Positions 23,115 to 33,955 are shown, numbered from the stretch's first letter. The stretch is 35,796 nucleotides of DNA from Gammaproteobacteria bacterium (GCA_028598985.1 JAQRMV010000017.1:1-35796); one strand, 5' to 3'. Notes: a model not told the origin generated them from the letters alone. Translations and numbers: made by a program.

Positions 23115-23995
23115 CTCGTTACTTTCCTGCGGCTTACAGCAATACCAAACAAAATAGCGACTAAGGCGATCATATCGTGCCAAACGATGAGTTCGCCAAA
23201 TACTATGGCGCCGGTAAAGTAAGCCACTACAGGTATTAAGTAATTAATATTGGACAGGAAAGTTGGCCCAGCACGTCTAATCAACACAAAGAAGATGATA
23301 GCAGCCACGCCAGTAGGGAAGATGCCTAGCCAAATAGTGGTGAATAATGAAAGGTTAGATACTTGGGCCCAATTCACATCTAGTACTGATGGCCACAATA
23401 GCAAACTGATGATAGCGGCGCATATAGTGACACCAGTACTAACCACTGCAGAGCTATAGGTAGGCAGTCTGCGGGCGATAATAGTATTGGTGGCATATAA
23501 GATGGCTGCCGACAACACTAATAAGCATCCTATTAAACTGTTTTCCGAGCCCAAGATAGTGGGCCCCAGAATGAGTGTAATGCCACTAATGCCAAATACA
23601 AAACCCAACAATTTGTTGCGGTTAAGGTTTTCGTCGGCGATAAAGAAGTGCGCCAAAATTAACGTCATTAGCGGCATGATAGCCATTAATAATCCGGCCA
23701 TGCCCGATGTGACAAACATTTGCCCCTTGGCGATGAACCAAAACGGTAATACGTTGCCTATCAGCCCCATAAGGGCGAAATGAAACCAAGAAACTGGTTC
23801 GCTGGGTAAGCGTTTGCCTCGCGCTAACATAAACACTAGCAGTACGGCGGCACCAATAGATAAACGTAATACCACTACTTGATCTGGCGTAAAGGATTGT
23901 AGGCTTACTTTAATGCCTAAAAAGGAAGTTCCCCACAAGGCCACAAGGCTTAGCAATAGAATCCAATTGATTTGATGTTCTCGGCGCTGATTCAC
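23111..23995 (-). CDS. EamA/DMT-family inner-membrane transporter
   Basis: A 294-residue protein with ten hydrophobic helices in two EamA repeats (about 12-140 and 150-290). It starts in the DMT style, NWILLLSLVALWGTSFLGIK. Such proteins usually export amino acids or other metabolites; the substrate cannot be assigned. Its stop codon overlaps the stop of the convergent gacA-family gene (both within TTTAA at 23110-23114), with no terminator between. Divergent from an XRE regulator gene at 24272, which could control it. Confidence 0.87.
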   Translation of the reverse strand: MNQRREHQINWILLLSLVALWGTSFLGIKVSLQSFTPDQVVVLRLSIGAAVLLVFMLARGKRLPSEPVSWFHFALMGLIGNVLPFWFIAKGQMFVTSGMAGLLMAIMPLMTLILAHFFIADENLNRNKLLGFVFGISGITLILGPTILGSENSLIGCLLVLSAAILYATNTIIARRLPTYSSAVVSTGVTICAAIISLLLWPSVLDVNWAQVSNLSLFTTIWLGIFPTGVAAIIFFVLIRRAGPTFLSNINYLIPVVAYFTGAIVFGELIVWHDMIALVAILFGIAVSRRKVTS

Positions 23996-24150
23996 AGTCG
24001 TAATATTTCCTTATAGCCCAGGGCAGGTTTTAGTAGCCAGAATAAGGCTCGCGGTGAAGTATAGAGCATCTGTGAGGTTATCTAAATCCTTAGCTTGTTT
24101 TATGTCTGTAGTTATTTGATGTGTGTGCTTACTTTGCTTTAAAGGTACGT

Positions 24151-24188
24151 ATTATCCTTAGATAATATACAATTTAACATAATATACA
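24151..24188. promoter_or_regulatory. Dyad and direct repeats upstream of the XRE regulator
   Basis: ATTATC (24151-24156) and GATAAT (24161-24166) form a perfect inverted repeat. ATAATATACA occurs twice, at 24162-24171 and 24179-24188, 17 bases apart. These lie in the divergent EamA/XRE region and could be operator sites for the XRE protein. Confidence 0.4.
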
Positions 24189-24271
24189 TTATGCGAAGTT
24201 ATATATAGATTAAAAATAGCCCTGTGGGTATACTTAGCACACTCACCCTCTGTCATATCTGAAGAATTAAC

Positions 24272-24616
24272 TTGGCTAAAACAATTTCTAGAAACACAGC
24301 TGCGGAAGCTTTCTGTCCTGTGCCTAAGCGTCTTAAACAAGCTCGAGTTGCCCGTGAGCTATCTCAGCGCAGTCTGGGTATCGCTGCAGGCATCGATTCT
24401 ACGTCTGCCAGTGCGCGTATGAATCAATATGAACGTGGTAAACATGTGCCAGACTATAATACGCTGACCAGCTTAGCTTTAGTGCTAGAAGTGCCGATAC
24501 CTTATTTTTATGCCGACGATGATCAGGCTGAGCTTTTACTTAATATGGCGTTATTATCTAATGAGCAGCAAGCTTTAGTCCGCGGCTTGGTAAAACGTAT
24601 TAATTTTAATGCATAA
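24272..24616 (+). CDS. XRE-family helix-turn-helix regulator
   Basis: A 114-residue DNA-binding protein. The XRE helix-turn-helix lies at about residues 18-75: PKRLKQARVARELSQRSLGI, an unusually serine-rich turn (IDSTSASARMNQYERGKHVP), then YNTLTSLALVL. A short C-terminal helix follows. No in-frame ATG lies near the start, so TTG at 24272 is used, with GAAG about 10 bases upstream. Divergent from the EamA gene with repeats in the shared upstream region, suggesting local control. The target is inferred from position only. Confidence 0.8.
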   Translation: MAKTISRNTAAEAFCPVPKRLKQARVARELSQRSLGIAAGIDSTSASARMNQYERGKHVPDYNTLTSLALVLEVPIPYFYADDDQAELLLNMALLSNEQQALVRGLVKRINFNA

Positions 24617-24651
24617 AAAAACCAGCTGAACGTTGCCGTAGAGCTGGTTTT
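24617..24651. terminator. Bidirectional terminator after the XRE gene
   Basis: AAAACCAGCT (24618-24627) pairs with AGCTGGTTTT (24642-24651), a perfect 10-bp stem with a 14-base loop and A/T runs on both sides. Serves the plus-strand XRE gene and the converging small membrane peptide gene. Confidence 0.8.
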
Positions 24652-24667
24652 GTACAAAAAGGCTGGT

Positions 24668-24811
24668 TTATTTGCCCGTCATCTCCGCTGCTGCGGCATC
24701 TTGTGCCATAAACTTACGCAGGAACTTAGCGCCAATTATTGGCAATGCTGCGCAACTTAGCACTACGGCCAAGCCAGCTAATAAATATACGAGTGTGTAT
24801 GAGTCAATCAT
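24668..24811 (-). CDS. Small single-pass membrane protein, 47 residues, unknown function
   Basis: ATG at 24809-24811 opens 47 codons ending TAA at 24668. The product begins MIDSYTLVYLLAGLAVVLSC, continues with a hydrophobic stretch to about residue 28, a basic patch (KFLRKF), and an alanine-rich acidic end. One membrane helix with the C-terminus expected in the cytoplasm. CGGAAA 8-13 bases upstream is a weak ribosome binding site. Lies 45 bases after hspQ on the same strand and just before a shared terminator, so it is probably the second gene of an hspQ transcript. No family recognised. Confidence 0.6.
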   Translation of the reverse strand: MIDSYTLVYLLAGLAVVLSCAALPIIGAKFLRKFMAQDAAAAEMTGK

Positions 24812-24856
24812 TATGATTTCCGTTAAATTAAGTAAGTTGTGAATTTATTAGCTGGG

Positions 24857-25192
24857 CTAGTTAACGCTGTAGCGATGGATATACTGTCCATTCGATAAGG
24901 TAAACAAGGCTTCTAAGCCAGCATGCTGTACAGGGGCAATATTTTCTGCGGCACAGAGGTTTTGCTGCGAAACGTATGATTCGTGTGCGCTGCCGTCTGT
25001 TAGAAGATGGTAAAACGGCTGTTTCTTTTCAATGGCAGGCTGACCGAGGCTAGCCATAGCTTTGCAAGCCTCTTGGTACCATTTTTCATCTAACGAATAT
25101 TCAAAATCAATATCAAACACAACACCACGAAAGCCGTAATGCTTGTGCTGCACTACTTGACCGATGTTAAATTGTGCGTGAGAAACTGGCAT
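24857..25192 (-). CDS. hspQ: HspQ, heat shock protein / hemimethylated DNA-binding family
   Basis: A 111-residue protein of the HspQ (YccV) family, starting MPVSHAQFNIGQVVQHKHYG with the conserved FRGVVFDIDFEYSLDEKWY and PFYHLLTDGSAHESYVSQQN segments. In enterobacteria HspQ is a Lon specificity enhancer and was first described as binding hemimethylated oriC. The ATG at 25190-25192 is chosen over a 21-residue extension, because the promoter lies inside the extension. Neighbourhood with yccA and tusE matches the E. coli hspQ region. Confidence 0.92.
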   Translation of the reverse strand: MPVSHAQFNIGQVVQHKHYGFRGVVFDIDFEYSLDEKWYQEACKAMASLGQPAIEKKQPFYHLLTDGSAHESYVSQQNLCAAENIAPVQHAGLEALFTLSNGQYIHRYSVN

Positions 25193-25226
25193 TGATCTAT
25201 CAACTCGTTCATTAAAGCGAAGGGAT

Positions 25227-25255
25227 AGTATACGCTTTTTATACCAGACCTTCAA
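25227..25255 (-). promoter_or_regulatory. hspQ promoter (sigma-70 type)
   Basis: Minus strand: TTGAAG (25250-25255), 17-base spacer, TATACT (25227-25232). Nothing resembling the sigma-32 -10 CCCCATNT is in place, so heat induction is not evident from this promoter. Confidence 0.65.
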
Positions 25256-25356
25256 AGTGCCTGTAGGGTCACTAAAAGAAAATATAGAGGTTAAAATCCT
25301 TGAAAATGATGCCAGCCCACCCCATATATCCAGTTAAGTTGTTGTATCTAGAGATT

Positions 25357-25420
25357 TTTACGAAATTTTGCGTAAATTTCCTAGCTTCTCAAGCTAGTTA
25401 GATTACAATAATCGTTATTG
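25357..25420. promoter_or_regulatory. Three consecutive inverted repeats upstream of yccA
   Basis: TTTACG/CGTAAA (25357-25376, 8-base centre), CTAGCTT/AAGCTAG (25381-25397, 3-base centre) and CAATAA/TTATTG (25406-25420, centre TCG), all with perfect arms. TACAAT at 25404-25409 is a possible -10. The yccA ATG is 20 bases further on. Confidence 0.5.
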
Positions 25421-25440
25421 TTTAAACGAGGATAATACTC

Positions 25441-26109
25441 ATGCAAGATCAAATTCAGTTTTCTAGTAGTGCTCAAGAGTCTGCTTTAGCTACTAACAAA
25501 GTATTGCGTAATACCTACGCCCTACTCTCTATGACGCTTATCTTTAGTGCCGTCACTGCAACTATTGCCATCGCAAGCAATGCAGCACCGGTGAGCTGGA
25601 TTCTGCAATTGGTGGTGTTGTTTGGTACCTTGTTTGCTTTGCAAAAATTCCAAAACTCCGTTTGGTCTATTCCTTTGGTGTTCTTCTTTACGGGGTTCTT
25701 AGGTTATACAGCTGGCCCTATCGTTAACTTTTACTTAGGTATGGCCAATGGCGGTGATATTGTTATCACAGCTTTAGCGATGACCGGTATTACCTTTTTA
25801 GGTTTATCAGCTTACGCAGTGTCTAGCCGTAAAGATTTTAGCTTTATGGGCGGCTTTTTGATGATTGGTCTGATTCTTGTGATCATTGCTTCGGTAGCCA
25901 ATATTTTCTTTGCTATCCCTGCATTGTCATTAGCCATCAGTGCTGTGGGTGTATTGGTGTTCTCTGGCTTCATCTTGTATGACACTAGCCGTATGGTTAA
26001 TGGTGGTGAAACTAACTACGTGATGATGACCGTGAGCCTGTACCTGAATATCTACAATTTGTTTATGATGTTGTTACATCTCACAGGTGCGCTGAGCAGC
26101 GATGATTAA
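25441..26109 (+). CDS. yccA: YccA, Bax inhibitor-1 family membrane protein
   Basis: A 222-residue inner-membrane protein with seven hydrophobic segments, starting MQDQIQFSSSAQESALATNK. Bax inhibitor-1 (UPF0005) features include GFLGYTAGPIVNFYLG and, near the C-terminus, ILYDTSRMVNGGETNYVMMT with the conserved aspartate. In E. coli, YccA is a substrate and modulator of the FtsH protease. GAGG lies about 10 bases before the ATG. Adjacent to hspQ and tusE-type genes as in E. coli. Confidence 0.92.
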   Translation: MQDQIQFSSSAQESALATNKVLRNTYALLSMTLIFSAVTATIAIASNAAPVSWILQLVVLFGTLFALQKFQNSVWSIPLVFFFTGFLGYTAGPIVNFYLGMANGGDIVITALAMTGITFLGLSAYAVSSRKDFSFMGGFLMIGLILVIIASVANIFFAIPALSLAISAVGVLVFSGFILYDTSRMVNGGETNYVMMTVSLYLNIYNLFMMLLHLTGALSSDD

Positions 26110-26141
26110 TTTATTGGCTATGTTGCTAATTGAACACGCAG

Positions 26142-26164
26142 CCCCGCCTTTTGGCGGGGTTTTT
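26142..26164 (+). terminator. Terminator of yccA, overlapping the tusD translation start region
   Basis: CCCCGCC (26142-26148), TTTT loop, GGCGGGG (26153-26159), then T5. The 3' arm supplies the only G-rich Shine-Dalgarno-like sequence 9 bases before the tusD ATG at 26169. Confidence 0.85.
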
Positions 26165-26168
26165 GTAT

Positions 26169-26591
26169 ATGCATAACCCTAGCCCCTTAATGACTCCGCT
26201 AGCCTACACCGTTGTTGTGCGCTGCGGTCCGAAGCAGCAAAGCCAAGCGCTGTCTGCATTGCAGTTTACTCAAGCGCTTTTGGCTCAAGGTCATACCCTG
26301 CTAAGGGTGTTTTTCTATCAGCAAGGGGTTCACCTGGCTTCTGGCCTGCGTGTCATGCCTCAAGATGAGCTAAATCTCACCCAACAGTGGCAACAATTGG
26401 CTCAAGAACATGACGTGGAGCTAGGTGTATGTATTGCTGCTGCCTTGCAATCAGGCATTGTTGATGCTCAAGAAGCTGATCGCTACGAGTTGGATGCAGC
26501 TAGTTTGGCCACGCACTTCACACTTGTTGGTTTGGGTCAGTTGGCCGATGCTTGTTCACAGAGTGATCGATTAGTGAGTTTTGGAAGCTGA
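26169..26591 (+). CDS. tusD: TusD, sulfur-relay protein (DsrE family)
   Basis: A 140-residue sulfurtransferase subunit. TusBCD accepts persulfide sulfur from TusA and passes it to TusE and MnmA for 2-thiouridine at the tRNA wobble base. The YTVVVRCGPKQQSQALSALQ opening and the VFFYQQGVHLASG segment are typical. The active cysteine is in LGVCIAAAL (about residue 86). ATG at 26169 is chosen because a G-rich sequence precedes it; ATG at 26190 gives a length nearer to E. coli TusD but has no visible ribosome binding site. Three bases separate it from tusC. Confidence 0.9.
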   Translation: MHNPSPLMTPLAYTVVVRCGPKQQSQALSALQFTQALLAQGHTLLRVFFYQQGVHLASGLRVMPQDELNLTQQWQQLAQEHDVELGVCIAAALQSGIVDAQEADRYELDAASLATHFTLVGLGQLADACSQSDRLVSFGS

Positions 26592-26594
26592 TAT

Positions 26595-26945
26595 ATGCCT
26601 TGTTTAGTTACTTTAAGCCATACACCATACGGCTTAACCTCTGCTAAGGAATCCTTAGATATTGCTTTGGTGCTGGCTGCATTTGAACAGCAACCGGCAC
26701 TATTGTTTATTGATGACGGGGTTTTACAGCTGTTACCTACGGTTAAATCCCCCGCTTCTCACAAACACATTGGTAAAATCATGAGCGCTTTAGACATGTA
26801 TGACATTAATCATTTGTGGGTAGAGCAAGAATCTTTACAAAAGTTAGGGTTAACGCCTGACCAGCTTAGTTTGCCTGTAAAAGTGCTTCCTCGCAGCGAT
26901 ATTGCACAATTATGTGCACAATACGACCAGCACATGGTGTTTTAA
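26595..26945 (+). CDS. tusC: TusC, sulfur-relay protein (DsrF-like)
   Basis: A 116-residue DsrE/F-type protein that forms a hexamer with TusB and TusD. LTSAKESLDIALVLAAFEQQ and LLFIDDGVLQLLP are the characteristic N-terminal features. The persulfide cysteine seen in TusD is absent, as is normal for this structural subunit. Second gene of the tusDCBE operon; ends two bases before the tusB ATG. Confidence 0.92.
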   Translation: MPCLVTLSHTPYGLTSAKESLDIALVLAAFEQQPALLFIDDGVLQLLPTVKSPASHKHIGKIMSALDMYDINHLWVEQESLQKLGLTPDQLSLPVKVLPRSDIAQLCAQYDQHMVF

Positions 26946-26947
26946 TC

Positions 26948-27223
26948 ATGGCTATTTTACACATGGTATCAGAGCATCTCGATGAAACCTCCTTAACGCA
27001 CCTTTTGCAACGTAGCAGTGCCGATGATGGCTATGTGTTTATGGACGATGGTGTTTATGTGCTTTTAGGCCAAGGTTTAAGCCGCTTTAATGGACGTTCA
27101 ACTTATGTGATGCACTGTCATGCATTAGAGCGTGGCCTTTCCATAGCAGACCCAATGACAGGAATTGATATGGCAGAGTTGGTTCATTTAACTGCGTCTT
27201 ACGCCTCTTCAATGAGCTGGTAA
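26948..27223 (+). CDS. tusB: TusB, sulfur-relay protein (DsrH-like)
   Basis: A 91-residue subunit of the TusBCD complex, beginning MAILHMVSEHLDETSLTHLL and ending with the DLTASYASSMSW-like tail (VHLTASYASSMSW). The ATG at 26948 gives the normal family length; an earlier in-frame start would overlap tusC. One base separates its stop from the tusE ATG. Confidence 0.9.
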   Translation: MAILHMVSEHLDETSLTHLLQRSSADDGYVFMDDGVYVLLGQGLSRFNGRSTYVMHCHALERGLSIADPMTGIDMAELVHLTASYASSMSW

Positions 27224-27224
27224 T

Positions 27225-28815
<1,591 letters not shown>

Positions 28816-28861
28816 CTACAATAAATCGATACTCAGTATCGGGGGTGAAAAATCTAAAAAT

Positions 28862-29236
28862 TTATAGCCAGCGGCCTAACTGCATACCCACAAAGGCTGC
28901 AACTAAACCCACGGTTACATTGGCAAATATATTGCCTAGGGCTATAGGCCAGTCACCCTGTTCAATCAGGCGTAAGGTGTCGAGTGAAAAGGTGGAAAAG
29001 GTGGTGAATGCACCCAGTAAACCCACCACTAAAAATGGGCGCCAAGCTTCAGGTAACAGGCCTTTTTCTACGATCAATACGTACACTAAACCTAAACATA
29101 GTGAACCTATAGAATTGGCTACAAAAATAGCCAAAGGAAAGCGGCCATTGTAGAGCGGCGTCAACCATTGGTGCAGACCAAAACGGCCCAAAGCGCCTAT
29201 TGCGCCGCCACAGGCGATAGCTATTAACTGCCCCAC
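28862..29236 (-). CDS. crcB: CrcB/FluC fluoride ion channel
   Basis: A 124-residue, four-helix membrane protein forming a dual-topology dimeric fluoride channel. Conserved features: CGGAIGALGRF at the start, VANSIGSLCLG, and GLLGAFTTFSTFS with the pore phenylalanines and Na+ site region. GTG start at 29234-29236 with GGGGG about 9 bases upstream. A TATAAT (29269-29274, minus strand) lies just before it. No fluoride riboswitch was recognised in the 52 bases before the gene. The rarA-crcB-serS order is common in gammaproteobacteria. Confidence 0.94.
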   Translation of the reverse strand: MGQLIAIACGGAIGALGRFGLHQWLTPLYNGRFPLAIFVANSIGSLCLGLVYVLIVEKGLLPEAWRPFLVVGLLGAFTTFSTFSLDTLRLIEQGDWPIALGNIFANVTVGLVAAFVGMQLGRWL

Positions 29237-29288
29237 GATTGGATTCCCCCTACTTCAAATTAACCACCATTATAACTTACATAACGGG

Positions 29289-30632
29289 CTATTTATAACG
29301 CTGTTGCTCACTATTTTGGTTCAGTTTAGCTAATTTTTCTAACTTTTCAGCGATTTTACCTTCCATACCACGGTCTGTTGGGTGGTAGAGAACATGGTGA
29401 GCTAACTCTTCTGGCAGGTAGCTTTCGCCTGCCGCAAAAGCCAAGGGTTCTAAGTGTGCATATCGGTAATCAGCACCGTGACCTAATGATTGGGCAAGGC
29501 TTGTGGGTGCATTGCGTAGATGATTGGGTACGTCGTATCCTGGTTCGTCACGAGCCAGCGCCATAGCCGCCTTAAAAGCGGTGTCTACGGCATTGCTCTT
29601 GGCAGCACAAGCGCAATATACGGCGGCATGGGCTATTGCTCTGTTGCCTTCTGCCGGCCCTACCCGTTCAAACACTTGCCATGCGTTCACTGCAACTTGT
29701 AGTGCTCTAGGATCGGCATTACCTATATCTTCAGAGGCAATGGCCAGTAGGCGGCGGGCAATATAAAGCGGATCACAGCCTGCATCAATCATACGTGCTA
29801 GCCAATATAGTGCGCCACTTGGGTCAGAACCACGAACCGATTTATGAAACGCAGAAATTTGGTCGTAGAAAATATCGCCGCCTTTATCAAACCGTTTTGG
29901 GCTGGTTTGTAACACGTGTTCCAGCACACTATTATCAATCACTAGGTGCTGGTTTTGTGTGTCTGCAAGATCGCTGGCAATTTCCAATAAATTAAGTAAA
30001 CGACGGGCATCTCCATCTGCAGCTTGAAGTAATAGTTTGCGCTGGGGAGCTGCTATAGAAATGTTAAGCTTGCCTAAGCCTCGGTCTACATCGGTGATGG
30101 CCTGGTCTAATAATTGATTAAGCTCTGTTTCGGACAATGATTTTAAAACATAAACCCTAGAGCGGGACATTAATGCGTTGTTGAGCTCAAAGGCTGGGTT
30201 TTCTGTGGTGGCCCCTATAAAAATAAAGGTGCCATCTTCGATATACGGCAAAAAGGCATCTTGTTGAGACTTGTTAAAGCGGTGAACTTCATCTACGAAT
30301 AACACACTATCACGGCCAGACTGGGCCCGTATTTGTTGCGCTTCTTGTACCGCTGCTCGTATATCCTTAACACCAGACATTACCGCAGAAAGAGTCATAA
30401 AATGAGCATCGCTAACATGACTCATTAAGCGTGCAAGGGTGGTTTTTCCTACTCCCGGTGGTCCCCACAAAATCATACTGTGCAAAAGCCCTTGAGTGAG
30501 CGCCCTACCAAGGCTTTTGCCCTCACCCAATAAGTGGGATTGCCCGGCATACTCATCTAACGTTTGCGGACGCATACGGTTTGCTAGGGGTTGAGAACCA
30601 CTAGATTGCTGGGGAAACAGGTCGTTTATCAA
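29289..30632 (-). CDS. rarA: RarA/MgsA replication-associated recombination AAA+ ATPase
   Basis: A 447-residue AAA+ protein acting at stalled replication forks. Walker [10 protein letters not shown] lies at about residues 54-62, Walker [18 protein letters not shown], sensor 1 [13 protein letters not shown], and the MgsA C-terminal tetramerisation domain includes [20 protein letters not shown]. The start is TTG at 30630-30632, overlapping the lolA stop as TTGA. The resulting N-terminus ([20 protein letters not shown]) fits RarA, whereas the first ATG would remove the conserved PLANRMRP. Confidence 0.94.
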   Translation of the reverse strand: MINDLFPQQSSGSQPLANRMRPQTLDEYAGQSHLLGEGKSLGRALTQGLLHSMILWGPPGVGKTTLARLMSHVSDAHFMTLSAVMSGVKDIRAAVQEAQQIRAQSGRDSVLFVDEVHRFNKSQQDAFLPYIEDGTFIFIGATTENPAFELNNALMSRSRVYVLKSLSETELNQLLDQAITDVDRGLGKLNISIAAPQRKLLLQAADGDARRLLNLLEIASDLADTQNQHLVIDNSVLEHVLQTSPKRFDKGGDIFYDQISAFHKSVRGSDPSGALYWLARMIDAGCDPLYIARRLLAIASEDIGNADPRALQVAVNAWQVFERVGPAEGNRAIAHAAVYCACAAKSNAVDTAFKAAMALARDEPGYDVPNHLRNAPTSLAQSLGHGADYRYAHLEPLAFAAGESYLPEELAHHVLYHPTDRGMEGKIAEKLEKLAKLNQNSEQQRYK

Positions 30633-31252
30633 AGCGGATCCATATTGATAACGTCGGTGTCTGGCGGAATAACAAATTCGAACAGACCATCGGCTAATGC
30701 AGGGTTAAATACCATATTTTTAAAGCTTAGGCTGGTTTTTTGTTGCATGGTGTCTTCTAACTGCATTTCTAACAGCTGATTGTGCTTGAAGTTGAGGCGC
30801 AGAATTTGATAAAGGCTTGCTGGGTCTTTAGGTGTAAGGCGATAATAAACGAGCCCTCCTTCTGCGCGCTTCATCACCACATTAAATTCGGTATCAATAT
30901 TATTGCCATTACCGCTGAGTAATAATGCAGGTGTGTTGGTGGTTTTTTGGTCTAGGGTTTGAACGGTGACTTGTTCTAAGTCGGCATCGTAAACCCACAA
31001 CTGTTTACCATTGCTGACTAAAAGTTGTGCAAATGGGTCTTCGGTTTTCCACCAAAATTTATTTGGCGCTGCCAGTACCATGTGGCCGTGTGTTTCTTGT
31101 AGGCGGCTGCCGCTAGCATCTAATATGTATTGCACGAAATCAGCCTCAATATTGCTCTGTTGGCCCAACTGCTGGCCCAATGATTGAGCAGCGGTCTGTG
31201 CCCAACTAGAGGTAGCTATAGTAATGCTTAGAACAAAAGCAGCTAAACGCAT
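30629..31252 (-). CDS. lolA: LolA, periplasmic outer-membrane lipoprotein carrier
   Basis: A 207-residue periplasmic chaperone that takes lipoproteins from LolCDE and delivers them to LolB at the outer membrane. Signal peptide [18 protein letters not shown] with cleavage before QT. The mature part shows the LolA beta-barrel pattern ([54 protein letters not shown]). Follows ftsK by 24 bases and is coupled to rarA by a 4-base overlap. Confidence 0.95.
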   Translation of the reverse strand: MRLAAFVLSITIATSSWAQTAAQSLGQQLGQQSNIEADFVQYILDASGSRLQETHGHMVLAAPNKFWWKTEDPFAQLLVSNGKQLWVYDADLEQVTVQTLDQKTTNTPALLLSGNGNNIDTEFNVVMKRAEGGLVYYRLTPKDPASLYQILRLNFKHNQLLEMQLEDTMQQKTSLSFKNMVFNPALADGLFEFVIPPDTDVINMDPL

Positions 31253-31276
31253 GATAAATCCTTGTTTGATCTCGGC

Positions 31277-33946
31277 CTAATCACGAGGTGGCGGTGGTGC
31301 TAAAACGTCACGGCTGCCGTTGTGTGCAGGAGAAGAAATAACACCGGCGGCTTCCATGGCTTCAATCATACGGGCTGCTCGGTTATAGCCAATTTTAAAT
31401 TTACGCTGTACAGAAGAGATGGAAGCCCTACGGGTTTCTGTAATAAATGCTACCGCTTCGTCGTATAAACGATCCTGGTCTTCTTCAAAGGCGCCTTCCG
31501 ATGAAATTAAGCCAAAGCCCGCTTCTTGATCATAGTTACCCTCAACGATGGCTTCTATAAATTGTGGTTCGCCACGTTGCTTCCATGCCTCTACCACTCG
31601 ATGTACTTCGTCATCACTTACAAAAGCGCCATGCACTCGCTCTGGAGTGCTTTTACCTGGGGGCAGGTACAACATGTCGCCATGACCCAAGAGGCTTTCT
31701 GCGCCACCCTGATCTAAAATGGTACGCGAGTCTATCTTTGAGCTCACTTGGAAAGCTATTCGAGTAGGGACGTTGGCCTTAATGAGTCCGGTGATTACAT
31801 CAACGGATGGCCGTTGGGTGGCTAAGATAAGATGAATGCCTGCCGCCCTAGCCTTTTGAGCAATACGGGCAATAAGTTCTTCTACCTTTTTGCCCACCAC
31901 CATAATCATATCGGCAAATTCATCCACTACCACAACGATATAGGGCAATGTTTGTAAATAAGGCCGGTCGTCTACGTTTTCGCCGTTGGCCTCATCGGGT
32001 ACCCATATAGGGTCTAAGATAGGATCATTAGCGGTGACTTTAGCATTGAATCCAGCTAAATTTCTTACCCCCTGAGACGCCATTAAGCGGTAGCGGCGCT
32101 CCATTTCTGCTACACACCAACGTAGCCCACCCGCAGCTTCTTTCATGTCGGTAATAACCGGCGCTAAAAGGTGGGGAATACCGTCATAGATAGACAATTC
32201 CAGCATTTTAGGATCAACCAGCAACATACGTACTTGATCTGGTGTGGACTTGAGCAAGATGCTCATGATCATGGCATTAACGCCCACAGACTTACCTGAA
32301 CCTGTGGTGCCCGCTACCAACAGATGTGGCATTTTAGCAAGATCTACCACTACGGGTTTGCCGGCAATGTCATTGCCTAAAGTGAGCGTTAGTGGGCTGG
32401 TAGAGGATAAATAAGGTTTGCTTCCAATTACTTCGCTAATTCGCACCATTTCTCGATGTTGGTTAGGTATTTCAATGCCAATAACGGATTTTCCTGCGAT
32501 CACTTCAACCACACGAACACTCATCACAGCCATGGAGCGCGCTAAATCTTTAGAAAGGTTGCTGATTTTGCTTACTTTTGTGCCGGGTGCTGGCTGTATC
32601 TCAATACGAGTAATTACGGGCCCTGGATTCACTTCTACCACTTCTGCTACAACCCCAAAATCGAGTAGCTTAGCTTCTAATAACTCGCTCAATTGAGTCA
32701 GTTCTTCAGCAGTAATAGCAGGATTAAGGCTCACACTGGGAGGGTCTAGCAAGCTAACAGACGGTAGGCTCTTGTGTTTAATCACCTTTCCATCTTGCTC
32801 TGCCTGTGATGACCCCGTGTCTTGTTTATGGGTTTCTGACAAAGGCACAATTTTCACAGATTTTGTTGGAGCAGTATCCATGTTCGCTGTATTTTGTGCG
32901 GGTTTAACAACAGGTTTAGGGGTTGTTGGCATTGGAGTCGGAGCTGGCTTGGATATAGGAGCGGCTGTTGGCCTATCAAGTGCTGCGGCCACATCATCGG
33001 CGCTAAAATCTACGTCAGTGCTACCTATGCCTATGTCTTGTGCTGCTTGAGTCTGTGGCGCCGAGGTATTAACGGCTGTAGACTTATTCATAACGGGTTC
33101 TGATTTAGGCTTTGATTTGGATTTGAAAGCGAACAAACTGCCTATTGAGTCTTTAAAGTGTTTAGTTCTTATGGTAATGACCGCATGCCAAGGTGTCTTA
33201 CGGTTTGGGTCAGAATACAAATTTTGTTGAATGGCCTGCTTCTTTTGCTGGTTAAGTTGTTGTGTTTTGTTGGCTTCACCAAACAAAATTTGGCGTAAGT
33301 GTTGATACCAATACACACTGTGTCGGCCAATTGTTTCTGTGATCATGCCCCAACGTAACTGCCAAAATTGGCTAATGGCAAGTATCAGTGTCGTTAAAAC
33401 TAGTATATTGGTCCCCGTCATACCTAATGTGTGGTGTAGTGATAAACCCAGGGTGAGGCCCAGCAAACCACCGCTGCCCTGGGGGAACATAAGTGTAGTG
33501 TTTGAAATGTGGATAGAGGTATAAACACATGCGGCAATCATCAAAGCGCACAAAGTGAGGGCTTTTAACCAAATATTTGTATTTTTGTTATCGCTAGAGT
33601 GGCCAATAAAACGCCTAATTTCATATTGCATAAGCAATAACGGAATAAGATAGGCAACTAAACCTAGGCCCCAAAAAAACAAATCGGCTAATATGGCCCC
33701 AAACGTGCCTCCCGCATTATGAACATTTGATACACCAAAGGTTTGGGTGGCGGTTGGATCACTTGCGTCGAAGGTGGCTAAAACCACCAGTAGATAGGCA
33801 CTAAATGCCAAAAGAGCAAGATGATAGCCGCGCCAGCTTAATCTTTGAACCCAGTTCGATGTAAGACCGTTGGTAGATTTTGATGATTTTCGTGGATTGT
33901 TAGCGACCACTGAATGTTTTCCTTGTCGATGTATTCGGTTAACCAT
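31277..33946 (-). CDS. ftsK: FtsK DNA translocase
   Basis: An 889-residue septal DNA pump that clears and resolves sister chromosomes at division. An N-terminal membrane domain of four helices lies at about 30-190, then a linker rich in proline, threonine and alanine (about 270-390), then the RecA-like motor: Walker [10 protein letters not shown] at about 550, Walker [12 protein letters not shown]. The C-terminal gamma winged helix (about 825-880, [20 protein letters not shown]) reads KOPS and activates XerD. The ATG at 33944-33946 ([12 protein letters not shown]), preceded by AGG, is preferred to a start 15 codons earlier. The linker is much shorter than in E. coli. Confidence 0.95.
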   Translation of the reverse strand: MVNRIHRQGKHSVVANNPRKSSKSTNGLTSNWVQRLSWRGYHLALLAFSAYLLVVLATFDASDPTATQTFGVSNVHNAGGTFGAILADLFFWGLGLVAYLIPLLLMQYEIRRFIGHSSDNKNTNIWLKALTLCALMIAACVYTSIHISNTTLMFPQGSGGLLGLTLGLSLHHTLGMTGTNILVLTTLILAISQFWQLRWGMITETIGRHSVYWYQHLRQILFGEANKTQQLNQQKKQAIQQNLYSDPNRKTPWHAVITIRTKHFKDSIGSLFAFKSKSKPKSEPVMNKSTAVNTSAPQTQAAQDIGIGSTDVDFSADDVAAALDRPTAAPISKPAPTPMPTTPKPVVKPAQNTANMDTAPTKSVKIVPLSETHKQDTGSSQAEQDGKVIKHKSLPSVSLLDPPSVSLNPAITAEELTQLSELLEAKLLDFGVVAEVVEVNPGPVITRIEIQPAPGTKVSKISNLSKDLARSMAVMSVRVVEVIAGKSVIGIEIPNQHREMVRISEVIGSKPYLSSTSPLTLTLGNDIAGKPVVVDLAKMPHLLVAGTTGSGKSVGVNAMIMSILLKSTPDQVRMLLVDPKMLELSIYDGIPHLLAPVITDMKEAAGGLRWCVAEMERRYRLMASQGVRNLAGFNAKVTANDPILDPIWVPDEANGENVDDRPYLQTLPYIVVVVDEFADMIMVVGKKVEELIARIAQKARAAGIHLILATQRPSVDVITGLIKANVPTRIAFQVSSKIDSRTILDQGGAESLLGHGDMLYLPPGKSTPERVHGAFVSDDEVHRVVEAWKQRGEPQFIEAIVEGNYDQEAGFGLISSEGAFEEDQDRLYDEAVAFITETRRASISSVQRKFKIGYNRAARMIEAMEAAGVISSPAHNGSRDVLAPPPPRD

Positions 33947-33955
33947 ACTTAGCCT

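Noticed and set aside
29237..29288. Fluoride riboswitch before crcB.
   Set aside because: Only 52 bases are available and I could not find the conserved fluoride-aptamer pattern; a promoter-like TATAAT occupies the space.
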